From Mesomycoplasma lagogenitalium (lineage in GTDB: Bacteria; Bacillota_I; Bacilli_A; Mycoplasmatales; Metamycoplasmataceae): a DNA stretch of 64,000 bases. A program made the translations under genes and the position numbers. Positions 7,603-17,895 of the stretch are shown here, in pieces; the first letter of the stretch is position 1, and each line of letters starts with the position of its first letter. Under the pieces are notes generated by a model that was given only the letters and a program-made list of their open reading frames with translations, was not told the origin of the DNA and ran no database searches. The stretch lies in contig NZ_CP122979.1 in assembly GCF_029854295.1 (NCBI RefSeq), positions 496,001-560,000 on the forward strand, written 5' to 3'.

Positions 7603-8947
7603 TATCACTATGAAAATATCAAAATTAATACTAAATCACGGAGAAGTTCTATCTTCAGTAAATATTGTACAACCGCTACAAGTCTTAAATATAAACAAAG
7701 AAATCGACAAACCTAAAATTCAACATAGAATTCATATTAATGATTCTGTTTTTTCTAAAAATATAGATAAAAATAAAATACTTTTAATGGATAAAATTTC
7801 TTATGAAATAAATTCTATTAATAAAAATTTCTTATGAGAAAGCACAACCGAAAAGGAAAATGTTGAAAAAATTATATATGAAAATGAATTTATAAATACG
7901 ACAGAAAGAGAACTGCAATTTAAAAATGCATATTTTAAAATTAAAAATGGACAAATTTCAAAAGAAGAAATTATAAAATTTTATGAAAATGATGAAGAAT
8001 ACAAAAAAATATTGAAATCATATGATGAAGATACAACTTTAAATAGTGATACTAATTATAATGATATCAATATAATTACTTATAATAAAACAACAGGAAC
8101 AGAAGAAAATGAAATCAATATTAAAAATAACAAATCAAACATTTCAAAAAAAGAAATAAAAGACAGTTTAGATAAAATTTCAGAAGAATTAAAAAACGAA
8201 TTTAATAAACAAATTGACTTAATAAGAAGAAAAAATAACGCTACAAAAGAATATTTAAAAATAGTAGAAGGGCTCAATATTGCATCAGCAGCATTAACAA
8301 CCGCTGCATGAGCTTTAGCCGCTGTTTACATAGGGATATCAGCATGAACATTTGGTTCTATGGCTGCTCATGCTGTTGCCGCTACTGTACAAGCGGGAGT
8401 TATGACATATTTTGTAAAAATTTCTTTTGACAATCAATACGAAATAAAAAATAAAATTATTGAAGTTGATAATTTTTTAAAATCAAAAGAAGTAAATGAT
8501 TTTTCCTTTTTAATAAATAAAAAAATAAAGGATATAAATCAATGAATAAAGGATAATGTATATGTAATATCGGCTGATTTAGGAGTAAAAATGAGAGATT
8601 TTTTTGTATCTTATTCCGCTGGTAAGGGTGTACAACTATTTCACGACAGTATAAATTCAGTTTCAAATAAATTATCAAATAATATTGTTAATAAATTACA
8701 AAATATGTTTCCACTCAAGGAAATAAAAACTATAAATCAAAGAATTAAAATTATGGATAAGTTATTTAAAAAAATAACTGAAAGTATATCGAATTTTTTA
8801 GAAAAAATGTGAAGCAAAAAAATCATTTTAAGCAACACAGCTTGAGCATCTCCTATAGGCAAAATTATAGAAATAATTGATAATATAGTTTCTGGCTTTT
8901 CAATCATTAATGATTTTACTTTTTTTATAATACAATTAAAGGCGTAA
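7592..8947 (+). CDS. Unknown 451 aa protein with central hydrophobic segment
   Basis: Read through several TGA Trp codons, this ORF gives a 451 aa protein with no signal peptide. The first ~215 residues are polar, charged and Asn-rich. A long Ala-rich hydrophobic region follows at about 229-270 (GLNIASAALTTAAWALAAVY, then ISAWTFGSMAAHAVAATVQA), probably two membrane passes. The rest is helical and amphipathic, with a hydrophobic end (FSIINDFTFFIIQLKA). No family is recognised. A polar head followed by an Ala/Gly-rich hydrophobic hairpin recalls pore-forming or membrane-inserting effector proteins, but this is only an impression. An alternative start is ATG 7610. It is followed at once by two membrane proteins, probably co-transcribed. 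Confidence 0.75.
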
Positions 8948-8953
8948 TTATAT

Positions 8954-9643
8954 ATGAAAAAGAATAATGTTAACAATAACTATGAACAATTTAAAAAATG
9001 ACATTTTTTAAATAGAAGAAAACAAATTAGATATAAATATAGAGATTTATTTTTTTGAATTTCGATGTTAATGCTTTTTATTTGTTCAGTTTGTATAGAG
9101 CGAATTACTAATTCAACTATTGATCCGACAATTAAAATTTCATTAATGCTCGTTATTGCGGTAATAATTTTGCCCTTATTTATAACTTGCGTTTATATGA
9201 GAGAGCATTTTTTCCCAAAAAAAATGGCAATTAAAAAATTTTATTTTTCAATAAATTCTAAATTTATTTTACAAATTTTTAATGAAGTGGATAAAGATAA
9301 TCTTTCCTTTTATGAAATTCAATTTATTGATAAAACAGAAAATTTAGTTTATCAAAATATCAATAATAAAGATGATTTTTCTTGAATTAGAATTACTACC
9401 AAAAATGATTTGCAAATCTATTTTGGATCTTCATTAATTGACGAAAATAAAAGTGTTTTAATAATAGATGAAAAAATAATTGAACTAAATGATAATATAA
9501 ACTTATCAAAAATTGTTTTACTAACTAGAAATGATTTTAACAGTAATAATGAAGAAGAATTGAATCTTTTAAATCAAGAAATTATAAATAAAATAAATGA
9601 TAGTTTTGCTAAAATAAACAATTTAATAATCGAGGCTAAATAA
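8954..9643 (+). CDS. Membrane protein with two helices and a soluble C-terminal domain
   Basis: A 229 aa protein starting at ATG 8954, 6 bases after the previous stop. The N-terminal ~34 residues are basic (NRRKQIRYKYR). A pair of membrane helices lies at about 35-52 and 60-82, and a ~140 residue soluble domain probably faces the cytosol. The C-terminal domain is rich in Ile, Asn and Glu, with alternating hydrophobic residues suggesting beta strands, then a helix. No family is recognised. The next gene has the same architecture and some similarity in the soluble domain (ITTKNDLQIYF versus ITMQNDQIYYW), so the two may be old duplicates. Confidence 0.8.
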
Positions 9644-10429
9644 ATGGAACTTAATAACAAAAAAGAAATGGAAAATTATTTTATTTATAATTTAAAATTT
9701 GAAAAAAATAACGATGAATTTACAATGATTGATAAATTTAAAAAAAATAAATTTTTAAATGAGACAAAAATTTCTTTATTTTTAAATAAAATAAATATTA
9801 AGTGATTTCACTTTTTTATATTTACATGGTTAATGATGCTTTATTTTGCATTTTCGCCTTTATTTTTGGATTACAATATTAAAGAACTGATTATAACTTG
9901 AATTGTTTTATCAACTATTTTTTCTTTACTTTATATTATTTTTATAATTTTAGGCTTTTGAAAATGAAAATATTTTAGTTCCACTAAAAGAATTAATAAA
10001 TTAAAAATTTATTTAGAAAGTGTTAATGATTTAATTTATTTAATTAATAAATTTCCTGAAGACAATCTAAATTTTGAAATTCATAGCATTAAAATAGTGT
10101 CAAAATCAGAAATAGAAAAAATATTTAATCAACAAATCAATTTAACAGATCAATATTTTTTACAAATAACTATGCAAAATGATCAAATTTATTATTGAAA
10201 TTATTTTTCTAAAAATCAAAATGATTTAATTTTTTATCTACCAGATGATAAACAAATAACTTTAAAGAAAAATCAAATAGTTTCTTTTTATTTAAATAAA
10301 CCTATTGACATTTTTAATTATGAATTAATTTGTAAAATATATCCTTTTTATGAAATAGCTCATTTGTTTATAAAATTATTTTGTGAAAAAATTTTGGATT
10401 TAAATTATCAATTAACTAACTTTAATTAA
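9644..10429 (+). CDS. Membrane protein with two helices and a soluble C-terminal domain (second of pair)
   Basis: A 261 aa protein whose ATG directly abuts the preceding TAA. A charged N-terminus of ~53 residues precedes two membrane helices at about 56-74 and 83-108 (WIVLSTIFSLLYIIFIILGF in the second). A ~150 residue soluble domain follows. Gene order and architecture suggest a partner or duplicate of the protein at 8954. Both lie after the 451 aa protein with the hydrophobic core, so an effector/immunity or a membrane-complex arrangement is conceivable. A strong terminator follows. Confidence 0.8.
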
Positions 10430-10431
10430 CT

Positions 10432-10466
10432 AAAATAAACCATTTTAACTAGATGGTTTATTTTTT
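10432..10466 (+). terminator. Terminator of the membrane-protein cluster
   Basis: AAATAAACCAT (10433-10443) pairs with ATGGTTTATTT (10453-10463), then T residues. It lies just after the stop at 10429 and ends the plus-strand block. Confidence 0.85.
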
Positions 10467-10502
10467 ATTAAACAATTATGTATTTAAATTTAAATTACTT
10501 AA

Positions 10503-10536
10503 ATAAATAAAAAACATCTTAGTAATTTAAGATGTT
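10503..10536 (-). terminator. Terminator of the minus-strand surface-protein gene
   Basis: AACATCTTA (10513-10521) pairs with TAAGATGTT (10528-10536). On the minus strand the stem is followed by TTTTTTATTT. It faces the plus-strand terminator, as expected between convergent genes. Confidence 0.8.
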
Positions 10537-10555
10537 AATATAATTTATTATCTTT

Positions 10556-12430
10556 TTATAGCACATTGATAACAACATTTTTTTCATAGCTGTTATTATT
10601 TAATTTTTTAATTGTTTTGATTTTATAATTTGCAAATTTAGTTTTATCAATATAAATATCTAGATTATTTAAATTGCTATAAGCATAAACTTTTTTAATT
10701 TTTTGATTATGTTCTAATATAATTTCAAATAACTGATGATTATTTGAAAAGTCATCTGTTAGTTGATATATATCAGTTAAATTTAATGAATATTTTACTT
10801 TATTTTCATTTATATTAACAGAAGTTAAAGTTTTAGTTAAAAAAATGGATTCAGGTTTTAGTAATTGATTATTTTCAAAGTCCAAATCAATAATCTGTCT
10901 TTCACTATTATTTTCTTTTAATATTGCATTTAAAAAATAAAGTACATCTTGTTTATCAGTTAATTGTAATTGATAATCTTTTGATAAATCTGTTCAAATT
11001 GCTTCTTCTTGATTTACTAATTTAGAATTTAATTTTAAATAAGAAATTTTAATTTCGTTAGTAGCAGTTTCATTTAATTTTTTAACTAAAGTAAAAGTTA
11101 AATTATTTTGGTAATCACCTTTAACTTTAATTGAATTATCGAGTGATGGATAAACATTATTAATTGTATTATTTTTAACTATAAATTTAATTTTATTATC
11201 TTTTGATGTAAATTCAAAAGTATCATTATTTTCTAGTTTATCCGAAATTTTATTTACAAAATCAAATATTAAAATTTTATTTTGTAAATCATAATAATAT
11301 TCTTTTAAAGTAAATTTACCTGATGATTTTTTATTTACTTTTAGTTGAATTTCATTTTCATTATTAAAATTTAATTCATTATTTATGTCTTTAACTACAA
11401 AAATAATTTTTTGATTATTAATTACATAATGAGAAATGATTTCTACTTCTTTTTCTGTTGCTTGAATTATTCTTATTTGAGAATTAAAATCATAAAAATT
11501 AGCAATTGATTTTTCAAAACTATTTTCCTCTTTTTCTATCAAATCAAAAATGATTCATTCTCTTTTTTTATCTAGTTCATTTAAATTAAATTTAGCAATA
11601 TTTTCATCATAAATAGCATTTATTATTTTAATATTATTGTTTCTATCTTTAAAAACTAATGCTAATTTTGAATTTTCTTGAAGCTCTAATTTTTTATAAT
11701 CAATTTCTAAAATATCATTATTTATTTTTCCTAAATTATAATTTGATAAAGTTAATTTATCACGATTTTGGGAAATAAAATTATTATCAAGTAAATTGTT
11801 AGAAATTCCAAAATTAACACTTTTAACTATATATTTTCCAGGATTAAGATCGCTTGGAATATTAATTTTTAATTGATTATCAATAACTTTTACTTCATAT
11901 TGTCTATTTTCATTAGAATTTTTAACATTTTCAATTAAAACTGTAAAAACTTCTTTACTAATATGGTTATTAATATTTAAAGTAAGTGAATTACCGTTAT
12001 TTTCCTTTATTTCATATAAAGGTCAATCAATTTTTAAATTCTCAGTAATTTTTGAACTTTCTGGAAAAATAACTTCTAAATCACTTTTACTATTAACCAA
12101 ATCATCACCTTCAAGAGTAAAAAGTAGAAATTGTTCATTATTTTCATTTATTATTTGTGCTTCAACTTTTTTATTTTTTGTTTCGTCATATTTAATAGTT
12201 AATGAAATATTATTTAAATCGTTAACTTTATTTTTTAATTTATATTTAACATTCCAAATTCCTTCTTTTTTAAAAATTTCTAAATCACGACTTTTTTTAA
12301 CTTCGGCTTTTTTGTCGTTTTTTTTATTTATTAAAATAGGTACCGCTATTGCTGCACCGATTGCTACCATGGCAATAGGTGTTCCAAAAATTAAAACATT
12401 TTTAAAAATTTTTTTACTTGATTTTTTCAT
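10556..12430 (-). CDS. Membrane-anchored surface protein with beta-rich repeats
   Basis: A 624 aa protein with an N-terminal hydrophobic anchor at about 11-33 (VLIFGTPIAMVAIGAAIAVP). It has no lipobox cysteine, so it is probably an uncleaved anchor with the rest outside the cell. The body is Asn/Lys-rich with alternating hydrophobic residues and motifs such as LNPGKYIVKSVNFG and LNELDKKREWIIFDL. These resemble the end of each module in the giant proteins at 18.7-64 kb (a LxNLxxGxxYxI pattern), so it may be a short distant member of the same fold. No cysteine was seen. It is read through several TGA Trp codons and has an AAAGG ribosome-binding site. Function unknown, presumably surface contact. 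Confidence 0.8.
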
Positions 12431-12463
12431 AATTATTCCTTTTAATACAAATTAAATAATAAT

Positions 12464-12469
12464 ATTATA
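12464..12469 (-). promoter_or_regulatory. -10 box of the surface-protein gene
   Basis: On the minus strand GGTTATAAT reads as a -10 box about 34 bases before the ATG at 12430. No clear -35 is seen. Confidence 0.45.
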
Positions 12470-12529
12470 ACCCTTTATAGAAAAAATGAAAATATTTGTT
12501 TTTATTATTGTGAAATAATTTAACAAATA

Positions 12530-12561
12530 TAAAAATAGACCTTATTTTTGTAAAGGTCTAC
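12530..12561 (-). terminator. Terminator of rplJ-rplL
   Basis: TAGACCTT (12536-12543) pairs with AAGGTCTA (12553-12560). On the minus strand the stem is followed by five T. It lies 23 bases after the rplL stop. Confidence 0.9.
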
Positions 12562-12583
12562 TAATTTTATTAATTAAAAGAAA

Positions 12584-12952
12584 CTATCCTAAAGTAACTT
12601 CAGCACCAGCTGCTTCTAATTTCGCTTTCATTTCTTCAGCTTCAGCAACTTTAACATTTTCTTTTAGAACAACAGGAACTGAATCAACTAATTTTTTAGC
12701 TTCCATTAATCCTAATCCTAAAAGATCTTTAACTACTTTAATAACATTAACTTTTTGTCCACCATCAGCTTTTAATGTAACATTAACTTCTGATTTAGCT
12801 TCAGCTGCTTCAACAGGAGCCGCTGCAGCAACCGCAACTGCTGAAGGGTCAATTCCGAACTCTTCTTTCATTGCTTCTACTAATTCCATAACTTCTTTAA
12901 TGTTCATTTCTTTTAATGATTCAATAAATGATTCTTTTGTTAATTTAGCCAT
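12584..12952 (-). CDS. rplL: 50S ribosomal protein L7/L12
   Basis: A 122 aa stalk protein that recruits translation factors to the ribosome. The N-terminal dimerisation helices ([20 protein letters not shown]), the Ala-rich hinge at about 38-55 ([15 protein letters not shown]) and the C-terminal domain with [20 protein letters not shown] are all present at normal length. Its base composition is less AT-rich than its neighbours, as usual for a highly expressed gene. It follows rplJ with a 2 base gap. Confidence 0.98.
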   Translation of the reverse strand: MAKLTKESFIESLKEMNIKEVMELVEAMKEEFGIDPSAVAVAAAAPVEAAEAKSEVNVTLKADGGQKVNVIKVVKDLLGLGLMEAKKLVDSVPVVLKENVKVAEAEEMKAKLEAAGAEVTLG

Positions 12953-12954
12953 TA

Positions 12955-13464
12955 TTATTTTTCTCCTTCTGCTAATATTTTATTTTCATCGACTAACATT
13001 TTTAGTCCAACTGATAATTGTCTTAATGAACCCATCAATGAAGATGCAAGCATTGTAAGCGCTTCTTCATAACTTGGTAATGATGCAACTTGATTTGCTT
13101 CAGCAGCATCAATGATTTTGTTTTCGTAAATACCACCTTTTAGAATAACTTCAGGGTGTTTTTTAGCGAATTTAGAAATTATTTTTGCTGGTGCAATAGC
13201 ATCATTTCCACCGAATGCAAAAACATTTGGACCAACTAAAGTTGAGCTTAATTCTGAATAACCTAATTCATCTGCAGCTATTTTAAAAAGTCTATTTTTA
13301 TAAACTTTAATTTTAACTCCAGCTTCTTTTAGTTGTTTTCTTAATTGCTCAAATTCTGATACATGTAATCCACGATATTCAGCAATAATTAATGATGAAG
13401 ATTGTTTTAAACTATTTTTAACTTCAGCAACAATATTTTCTTTTTCTTTTCTAAAAGAATTCAT
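12955..13464 (-). CDS. rplJ: 50S ribosomal protein L10
   Basis: A 169 aa protein that anchors L7/L12 dimers to the ribosome. Diagnostic segments are [20 protein letters not shown] near residue 22, [14 protein letters not shown] near 54, and a C-terminal helix ([16 protein letters not shown]) that binds L7/L12. The ribosome-binding site is AAGGAGG, six bases before the ATG. It is preceded by a ~120 base leader. Confidence 0.98.
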   Translation of the reverse strand: MNSFRKEKENIVAEVKNSLKQSSSLIIAEYRGLHVSEFEQLRKQLKEAGVKIKVYKNRLFKIAADELGYSELSSTLVGPNVFAFGGNDAIAPAKIISKFAKKHPEVILKGGIYENKIIDAAEANQVASLPSYEEALTMLASSLMGSLRQLSVGLKMLVDENKILAEGEK

Positions 13465-13587
13465 TAAACCTCCTTATATTTTATTAATTGCAATAATTTG
13501 AAGGACTTATATATTCAAATAACAAATTAAGTAATTAAATTAATTTAAATACAGTTATTATCTCCATATATTGCTTTTTGAATTATA
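13465..13587 (-). promoter_or_regulatory. rplJ promoter and leader
   Basis: On the minus strand an extended -10 (TGTTATAAT, hexamer at 13582-13587) precedes a ~110 base leader. The leader contains a hairpin with the 7 bp stem ATTTGAA/TTCAAAT (13496-13502 with 13514-13520). In many bacteria L10 represses its own operon by binding the leader. The hairpin is compatible with that, but I cannot confirm the L10-binding fold. Confidence 0.5.
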
Positions 13588-13621
13588 ACATTTTTTTTAT
13601 TATTTAAAAACATTTAATTTA

Positions 13622-14038
13622 TTAAATTGCCTTTTTTAAAATTTGATAAACTAAACTAGCACATTCTAAACGATTTAAATGAGTTTTTACATCAGAAAAA
13701 ATTACTAAATTTTCTAATAAATTTAAATCTATTGATTCTTTAGTTTGATTTATTAAATTATGATAATTTTCAATAATTTTTTCAATTAAAGTTATATTTT
13801 TATTTTTAATTAATGATAAAAAAATGTCAGTTGATGCTAAAAAAACAGCACAACCGGTGCCTGAAAATTTTGCATCAACAATAATATTATTTTCTTTTTT
13901 AATAAATAAATCCATTTCATCAACACACTTAGTACTATGAATGTAAAATTTTTGATAGTCATCTAATGGTTTTGATATTTTGTTTTCCGGATGAAGATAA
14001 TGTTTCATTATTAATTGGCGTTTTGTATTATTATCCAT
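13622..14038 (-). CDS. sufU: Iron-sulfur scaffold / sulfur-transfer protein SufU
   Basis: A 138 aa IscU/SufU-family protein. Three conserved cysteines are in the expected places: Cys38 (TKCVDE), Cys63 (SGTGCAVFLAS) and Cys126 (RLECASLVYQ), with Asp40 near the first. In Firmicutes, SufU accepts sulfur from SufS through a zinc-bound cysteine. Mycoplasmas keep this pair without the rest of the suf operon. The start lies 2 bases after the sufS stop, so the two are co-translated. It ends the operon. Confidence 0.9.
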   Translation of the reverse strand: MDNNTKRQLIMKHYLHPENKISKPLDDYQKFYIHSTKCVDEMDLFIKKENNIIVDAKFSGTGCAVFLASTDIFLSLIKNKNITLIEKIIENYHNLINQTKESIDLNLLENLVIFSDVKTHLNRLECASLVYQILKKAI

Positions 14039-14040
14039 TA

Positions 14041-15198
14041 TTAAATAAAACTTAAAAAGTCTCCTCCCTCCTTTAATGCTTTAACTAATTTATTAATATC
14101 ATTTTTATTATTATAAAACGCTAATGATACTCGAACATAATCGTTTTCTAATTCGGCAAAAGAAAGTGCTTTGGAGCAAAAATTACCACTTCTAACATAA
14201 ATATCTTTATGTCCCAAATAAGAAGCGATATCTTGTGGAGCATAATTTTTAATTCTAAATAATGTTATAAAATCACCTTTTTGAGAAAAAATTTCAATTC
14301 CTTTTACTGTTAGTAAACGGTCGTATAAATAATTAGCTAATTCTAAATTAATTTTTTGTATTTCATCGATAGTAATTTCATCAATTAAATTTAATGCCTG
14401 TTCAAATTGTCAAATTGCTGCTAAATTTAAAGTCCCTGGCTCAAATGCCTCGATTGTTTGTTTTTTGCACCAAGAATTAACATCAATCATTTTTTCAACA
14501 GAACCACCGCCAAAAATGACAGGATTGATTGATTGTAAAATATCTTGTTTTATAGCTAAAATACCCAAACCTGTTGGTCCATATAATTTATTTGTACTAA
14601 ATGCAATTATGTCCGAATTTGCAAAAGAAACTTTTTCGTGAGCAATCGCTTGAGCAGCATCATTTACTACAATAGCATTAAATTGTTTGGCTTTTTGATA
14701 AATTGAATCACTATCAAAATGTTGATCAATATTATTTGTTACTTGAGAATAGGCAATGATTTTAGTTTTATGATTAATATCAGCAACTAAATTTTTAGAA
14801 AATTTAACTTGTAATTTTAATTCTTTGGCTATTTCTAGTCAAGGAATAATGTTGGAAGAGTGATTATAATATGAAAGTAAAATTTCATCTCCTACATTTA
14901 ATAATTGTTTTGCCATTAATGAAAATAAATTCAGCGATTGTGTGGTTCCGGAAGTAAAAATAATTTCATTAGGTGAACCATTTAATAAATTAGCAACTTT
15001 TTGGCGCACTAAATCAACTTTTTGCTGAACAATAATTCCTAATTTTGAATCAGATGTTCGTGTACTTATAGCATATTTTTTATAAAATTGTGAACCAGCA
15101 TTAATTACTGAAATTGGTTTTTGAGTTAAAGCAGCATTATCTAAATAAACAATTTGATTATTAAGCATTGGAAATAATTTACGATAATTTTTCTTCAT
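14041..15198 (-). CDS. sufS: Cysteine desulfurase
   Basis: A 385 aa PLP enzyme (class V aminotransferase fold) that removes sulfur from cysteine and passes it to SufU for Fe-S clusters or tRNA thiolation. Visible landmarks are YLDNAALTQKP near residue 18, FTSGTTQSLN near 81, NHSSNIIPW near 112, VVNDAAQAIAH (Asp180, Gln183, His187), the PLP lysine Lys204 in FSTNKLYGPTG, and the catalytic Cys341 in VRSGNFCSKAL. The reading frame contains two TGA Trp codons, at residues 120 and 263. The start overlaps the tlyA end by 20 bases. Confidence 0.95.
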
Positions 15199-15919
15199 CT
15201 TTTATCCTTTCATACAAACTTAAATATTCAATATTTTTAGATTTATTACCTGTAATAGGTGATTGATGAACATTTATTAACTTAAAACTATATTCTAAAG
15301 CATATTGAGAAACTCGATTAATTAAAAAAGGATGGTGTTTTGGATTTACGTAACCACCTTGTTCAACATATTTACTACTTGCTTCAAATTGTGGTTTAAT
15401 TAATAACATTATTTGTGTATTATAATCAGTTATTTCATTTATAACTTTAAAAACCTCTTTTAAACTTATAAATGAAACATCACATACAATTATGTCCATA
15501 ATTTCATTAAACTTCTTGAAATTAATGGATTTTAAATTGGTTTTTTCCATTACAATTACTTTTAAATTATTTCTTAAAGAATATTCTAATTGATTTGTTC
15601 CAACATCAAGTGCATAAACTTTTTTAGCACCATTTTTTAAAGCAACTTGTGTAAATCCGCCCGTTGATGAACCGATATCTAAAACTGTTTTATTTTCAAA
15701 ATCCAAATTAAAAATTTCTATTGCTTTTAATAATTTATATGCCCCTCTTGAAACTCACTCTTTTTTTGTTTGTTTAACAGTAATTACACTATTAATATCA
15801 ACTTTTAAATGTGGTAATAAAATTATTTGATCATTAACTAAAACTTTACCAATTCTTATTAAAGTTTCACCATTTTCATAACCTTTTTCATTTACTAAAT
15901 CTAGTAATTTTTTTTTCAT
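15179..15919 (-). CDS. tlyA: TlyA-type rRNA methyltransferase (hemolysin A family)
   Basis: A 246 aa protein with an N-terminal S4-like RNA-binding region (about 1-60, with LIRIGKVLVND) and a C-terminal FtsJ/RrmJ-type methyltransferase. KEWVSRGAYKLLKAI, the SAM-binding VLDIGSSTGGFTQ, IIVCDVSFISL and MLLIKPQFE supply the K-D-K-E style catalytic set. TlyA proteins 2'-O-methylate rRNA. The hemolysin name is historical and should not be read as a proven function. The start overlaps the previous stop by one base (TAATG). Confidence 0.92.
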
Positions 15920-16371
15920 TACTTACCTATTACTTTCAAAATATTTTGTAAATAAAAATTAAAATCATTACTTATATCCATTAAAATAATTGCAATTAAA
16001 TTAAAAATTTCCCGACTTTCTTTTTCTAATTTTTCTTTAATTGCAAAATTTTCTTCTACTTCAATTTTTACTCTTAAATATAAAAAATGCGAAGTTAATT
16101 TAATTATTTTCTCTTTTTGTTCTTGATTTGATTTTACTTTTTTATATACTAAATTTAAAATATCGATAAAGATAAATTCATTAAATTTATCAATAAGTGA
16201 CTTTTCCATTTCTTTTAATTTCAAAATTTTTAAATTTAATTTAAAAGTTGAACATAAATTTAAAATGAAAAATCTCATTTTTTTACTTTTAAAAATTTTT
16301 TTATATGCTTTTCATTGCCTTGATTTAATTAAATGGATTTTAATTAGATTTTTTATGATTGTTTTTTTCAT
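15919..16371 (-). CDS. Unknown 150 aa protein between nusB and tlyA
   Basis: The start is best placed at ATG 16371, inside the end of nusB, because the frame is open from there through one TGA Trp codon (SRQWKAYKK). It has an AAGG site upstream. The protein is very basic in its first 30 residues and then mostly helical, with hydrophobic heptad-like segments (LKEMEKSLIDKFNEFIFIDI). No family is recognised. In Firmicutes the nusB-tlyA interval carries xseA, xseB and isoprenoid genes. This protein may be a degenerate small member of that cluster (an XseB-like helical protein), but I see no decisive motif. Overlaps on both sides (32 bases with nusB, 1 with tlyA) show it is part of the operon. Confidence 0.75.
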
Positions 16372-16753
16372 ATTCCTTATCAACTTTTTCTAAAATAGCA
16401 TTTACCAATTTATAATCAACATCTTTTTCCATTGTGTAGTCTTTGGTAATTTCTACAAATTCATTAATTACAATTTTTTTATCAATATAAAGCAGTTCAA
16501 ATGAACCTAGTAGTAAAATAGCTCGAATCAATGGAAGATTTTCATTTCAGTCCTTTTTTAAAAATAAGCAAATTACTTTCTTTAAAAAAATGTAATATTT
16601 TTCTATAAATTCTATAGTTTTTAATTGTTGTGAAGAAAGTTCGTGTTTTTCAAATACTTCTTTTGAATTAATAATTTCATTAAACAATTCGTATTGATAT
16701 AAAATCGAAATAATTTCATATCGATATTTTTTTCTGTTTTTTTGATTATTCAT
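16340..16753 (-). CDS. nusB: Transcription antitermination factor NusB-like
   Basis: A 137 aa helical protein. The C-terminal half carries the family signature: IRAILLLGSFELLY near residue 75, then VINEFVEITKDY and DYKLVNAILEKV, corresponding to NusB INExVxLxK and FVNGxL. NusB works with NusE/S10 in rRNA antitermination. The N-terminal half is poorly conserved but helical, as in other mycoplasma NusB proteins. It starts 3 bases after the yebC stop and is read through one TGA Trp codon. Confidence 0.85.
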
Positions 16754-16756
16754 ATT

Positions 16757-17509
16757 TTATTCTTCTTCAACATCCGATAAAATCGAAAGATCCATATTGT
16801 GAAATACTTCTTGAACATCTTCATCATCTTCAAATTTTTCAATGTGTTCTAAAAGTTTTTTAGTTTTTTCTTCGTCTAGAGCAATTTCTTGATTTGGTAT
16901 ATATGTAACTTCCGCTGTTTTGTATTCAAAATTATATTGCTGATCTAATGCGTTTTTTAAGTTTAAAAAATTAGATGGTTCACAATAAATTTCATAAAAT
17001 TCGTTTTCGCTTTTAAAATCATCAGCACCATTTTCTAATGCAAACATCATCAATTCTTCTTCATCAATATTATTTTTTTCAATTTCTAAAATTCCCTTTT
17101 GATCAAATACATATGGAATTGACCCTTGTTTTCCGACTTGACCACCAGCTTTTTTAAATAATGATTGAATATTGGAAACTACCCTATTCATATTATCAGT
17201 TAAACATATTACTAAAAATGTTACTCCTCCAGCTAATGTTCCTGAGTAAATAACTTCTTTAAAATCTGCTCCTTCTTTCGATGCACCAGTTGCTTTAGCA
17301 ATTGCCTTTTCGATATTTGCTTTAGGCATTGATTTTGCTCTCGCTTTTGAAACAACCATCCTTAATGCGGGATTTGTTTCAATATCTCCTCCACCTCTAG
17401 CTGCTGCTACCATTATTTCTTTTGAAAATTTTGCAAAAATTTTCCCTCTTATTGCATCTTGAGCGCCCTTACGATGCTTTATATTAGCTCATTTTGAATG
17501 TCCTGCCAT
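16757..17509 (-). CDS. yebC: YebC/PmpR-family protein
   Basis: A 250 aa protein with the strongly conserved family start MAGHSKWANIKHRKGAQDA (TGA for Trp7), then RGGGDIETNPALRMVV, AKSMPKANIEKAIAKATGA and the acidic C-terminal domain. YebC proteins were long annotated as transcription regulators; recent work on the family assigns some members a role in relieving ribosome stalling at proline-rich stretches. It is the first gene of the operon yebC-nusB-orf150-tlyA-sufS-sufU and has a GGAG site before the ATG. Confidence 0.95.
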
Positions 17510-17543
17510 ATTTCTCCTAAATTATTAACAAAATATAATTTTA

Positions 17544-17570
17544 ATTATATTAAATTTTCAAAAATTTCAA
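17544..17570 (-). promoter_or_regulatory. Promoter of the yebC-sufU operon
   Basis: On the minus strand TTGAAA (17565-17570) and TATAAT (17544-17549) are separated by 15 bases, 34 bases before the yebC ATG. Confidence 0.5.
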
Positions 17571-17649
17571 AAATATTTTATTTTTATTATAAAAATAATG
17601 AAATTTTTAATATTAGTAGTAAAAAAAATAATTTAATTAAAAAGTATAT

Positions 17650-17655
17650 TATAAT
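17650..17655 (+). promoter_or_regulatory. -10 box of the small gene at 17678
   Basis: TATAAT on the plus strand. A start near 17661 would give a leader of only ~17 bases that still contains the AGAAGG ribosome-binding site (17665-17670). Confidence 0.5.
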
Positions 17656-17677
17656 TTAATTGAAAGAAGGTAAAAAT

Positions 17678-17893
17678 ATGTATCAATACAAAGCAGTTTT
17701 AAAATCAAATAAAAAAGTTATAGCCCAAGGCCATTCTTTAGAGGACATAGAAAAAGATATAAAACACTTTATTAGACAACAGAAAAAAGGAATTCATACA
17801 GAAAGTAATGTTCCAATTGAAATTTACCACATTTACAGAGACAAAACAAGTGGCTCTGAAACTTCAAAAGAAAAATTAGTAAAAATTATATAA
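17678..17893 (+). CDS. Unknown 71 aa protein
   Basis: A small soluble protein beginning MYQYKAVLKSNKKVIAQG, followed by an amphipathic helix (LEDIEKDIKHFIRQQKK) and a strand (PIEIYHIYRD). The alternation of strand, helix and strand suggests a compact alpha/beta fold. The ATG at 17678 is preferred over the in-frame TTG at 17660 because the ribosome-binding site lies between them. It is an isolated single gene with its own promoter and terminator. The family is not recognised. Confidence 0.75.
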   Translation: MYQYKAVLKSNKKVIAQGHSLEDIEKDIKHFIRQQKKGIHTESNVPIEIYHIYRDKTSGSETSKEKLVKII

Positions 17894-17895
17894 AT

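Noticed and set aside
7000-10429. Integrative conjugative element
   Set aside because: Only a pilin-like topology supports it; no VirB4/TraE ATPase, coupling protein, relaxase or transposase is seen.
15179-15919. Hemolysin function for tlyA
   Set aside because: Motifs are those of an S4/FtsJ rRNA methyltransferase; the hemolysin label is historical.
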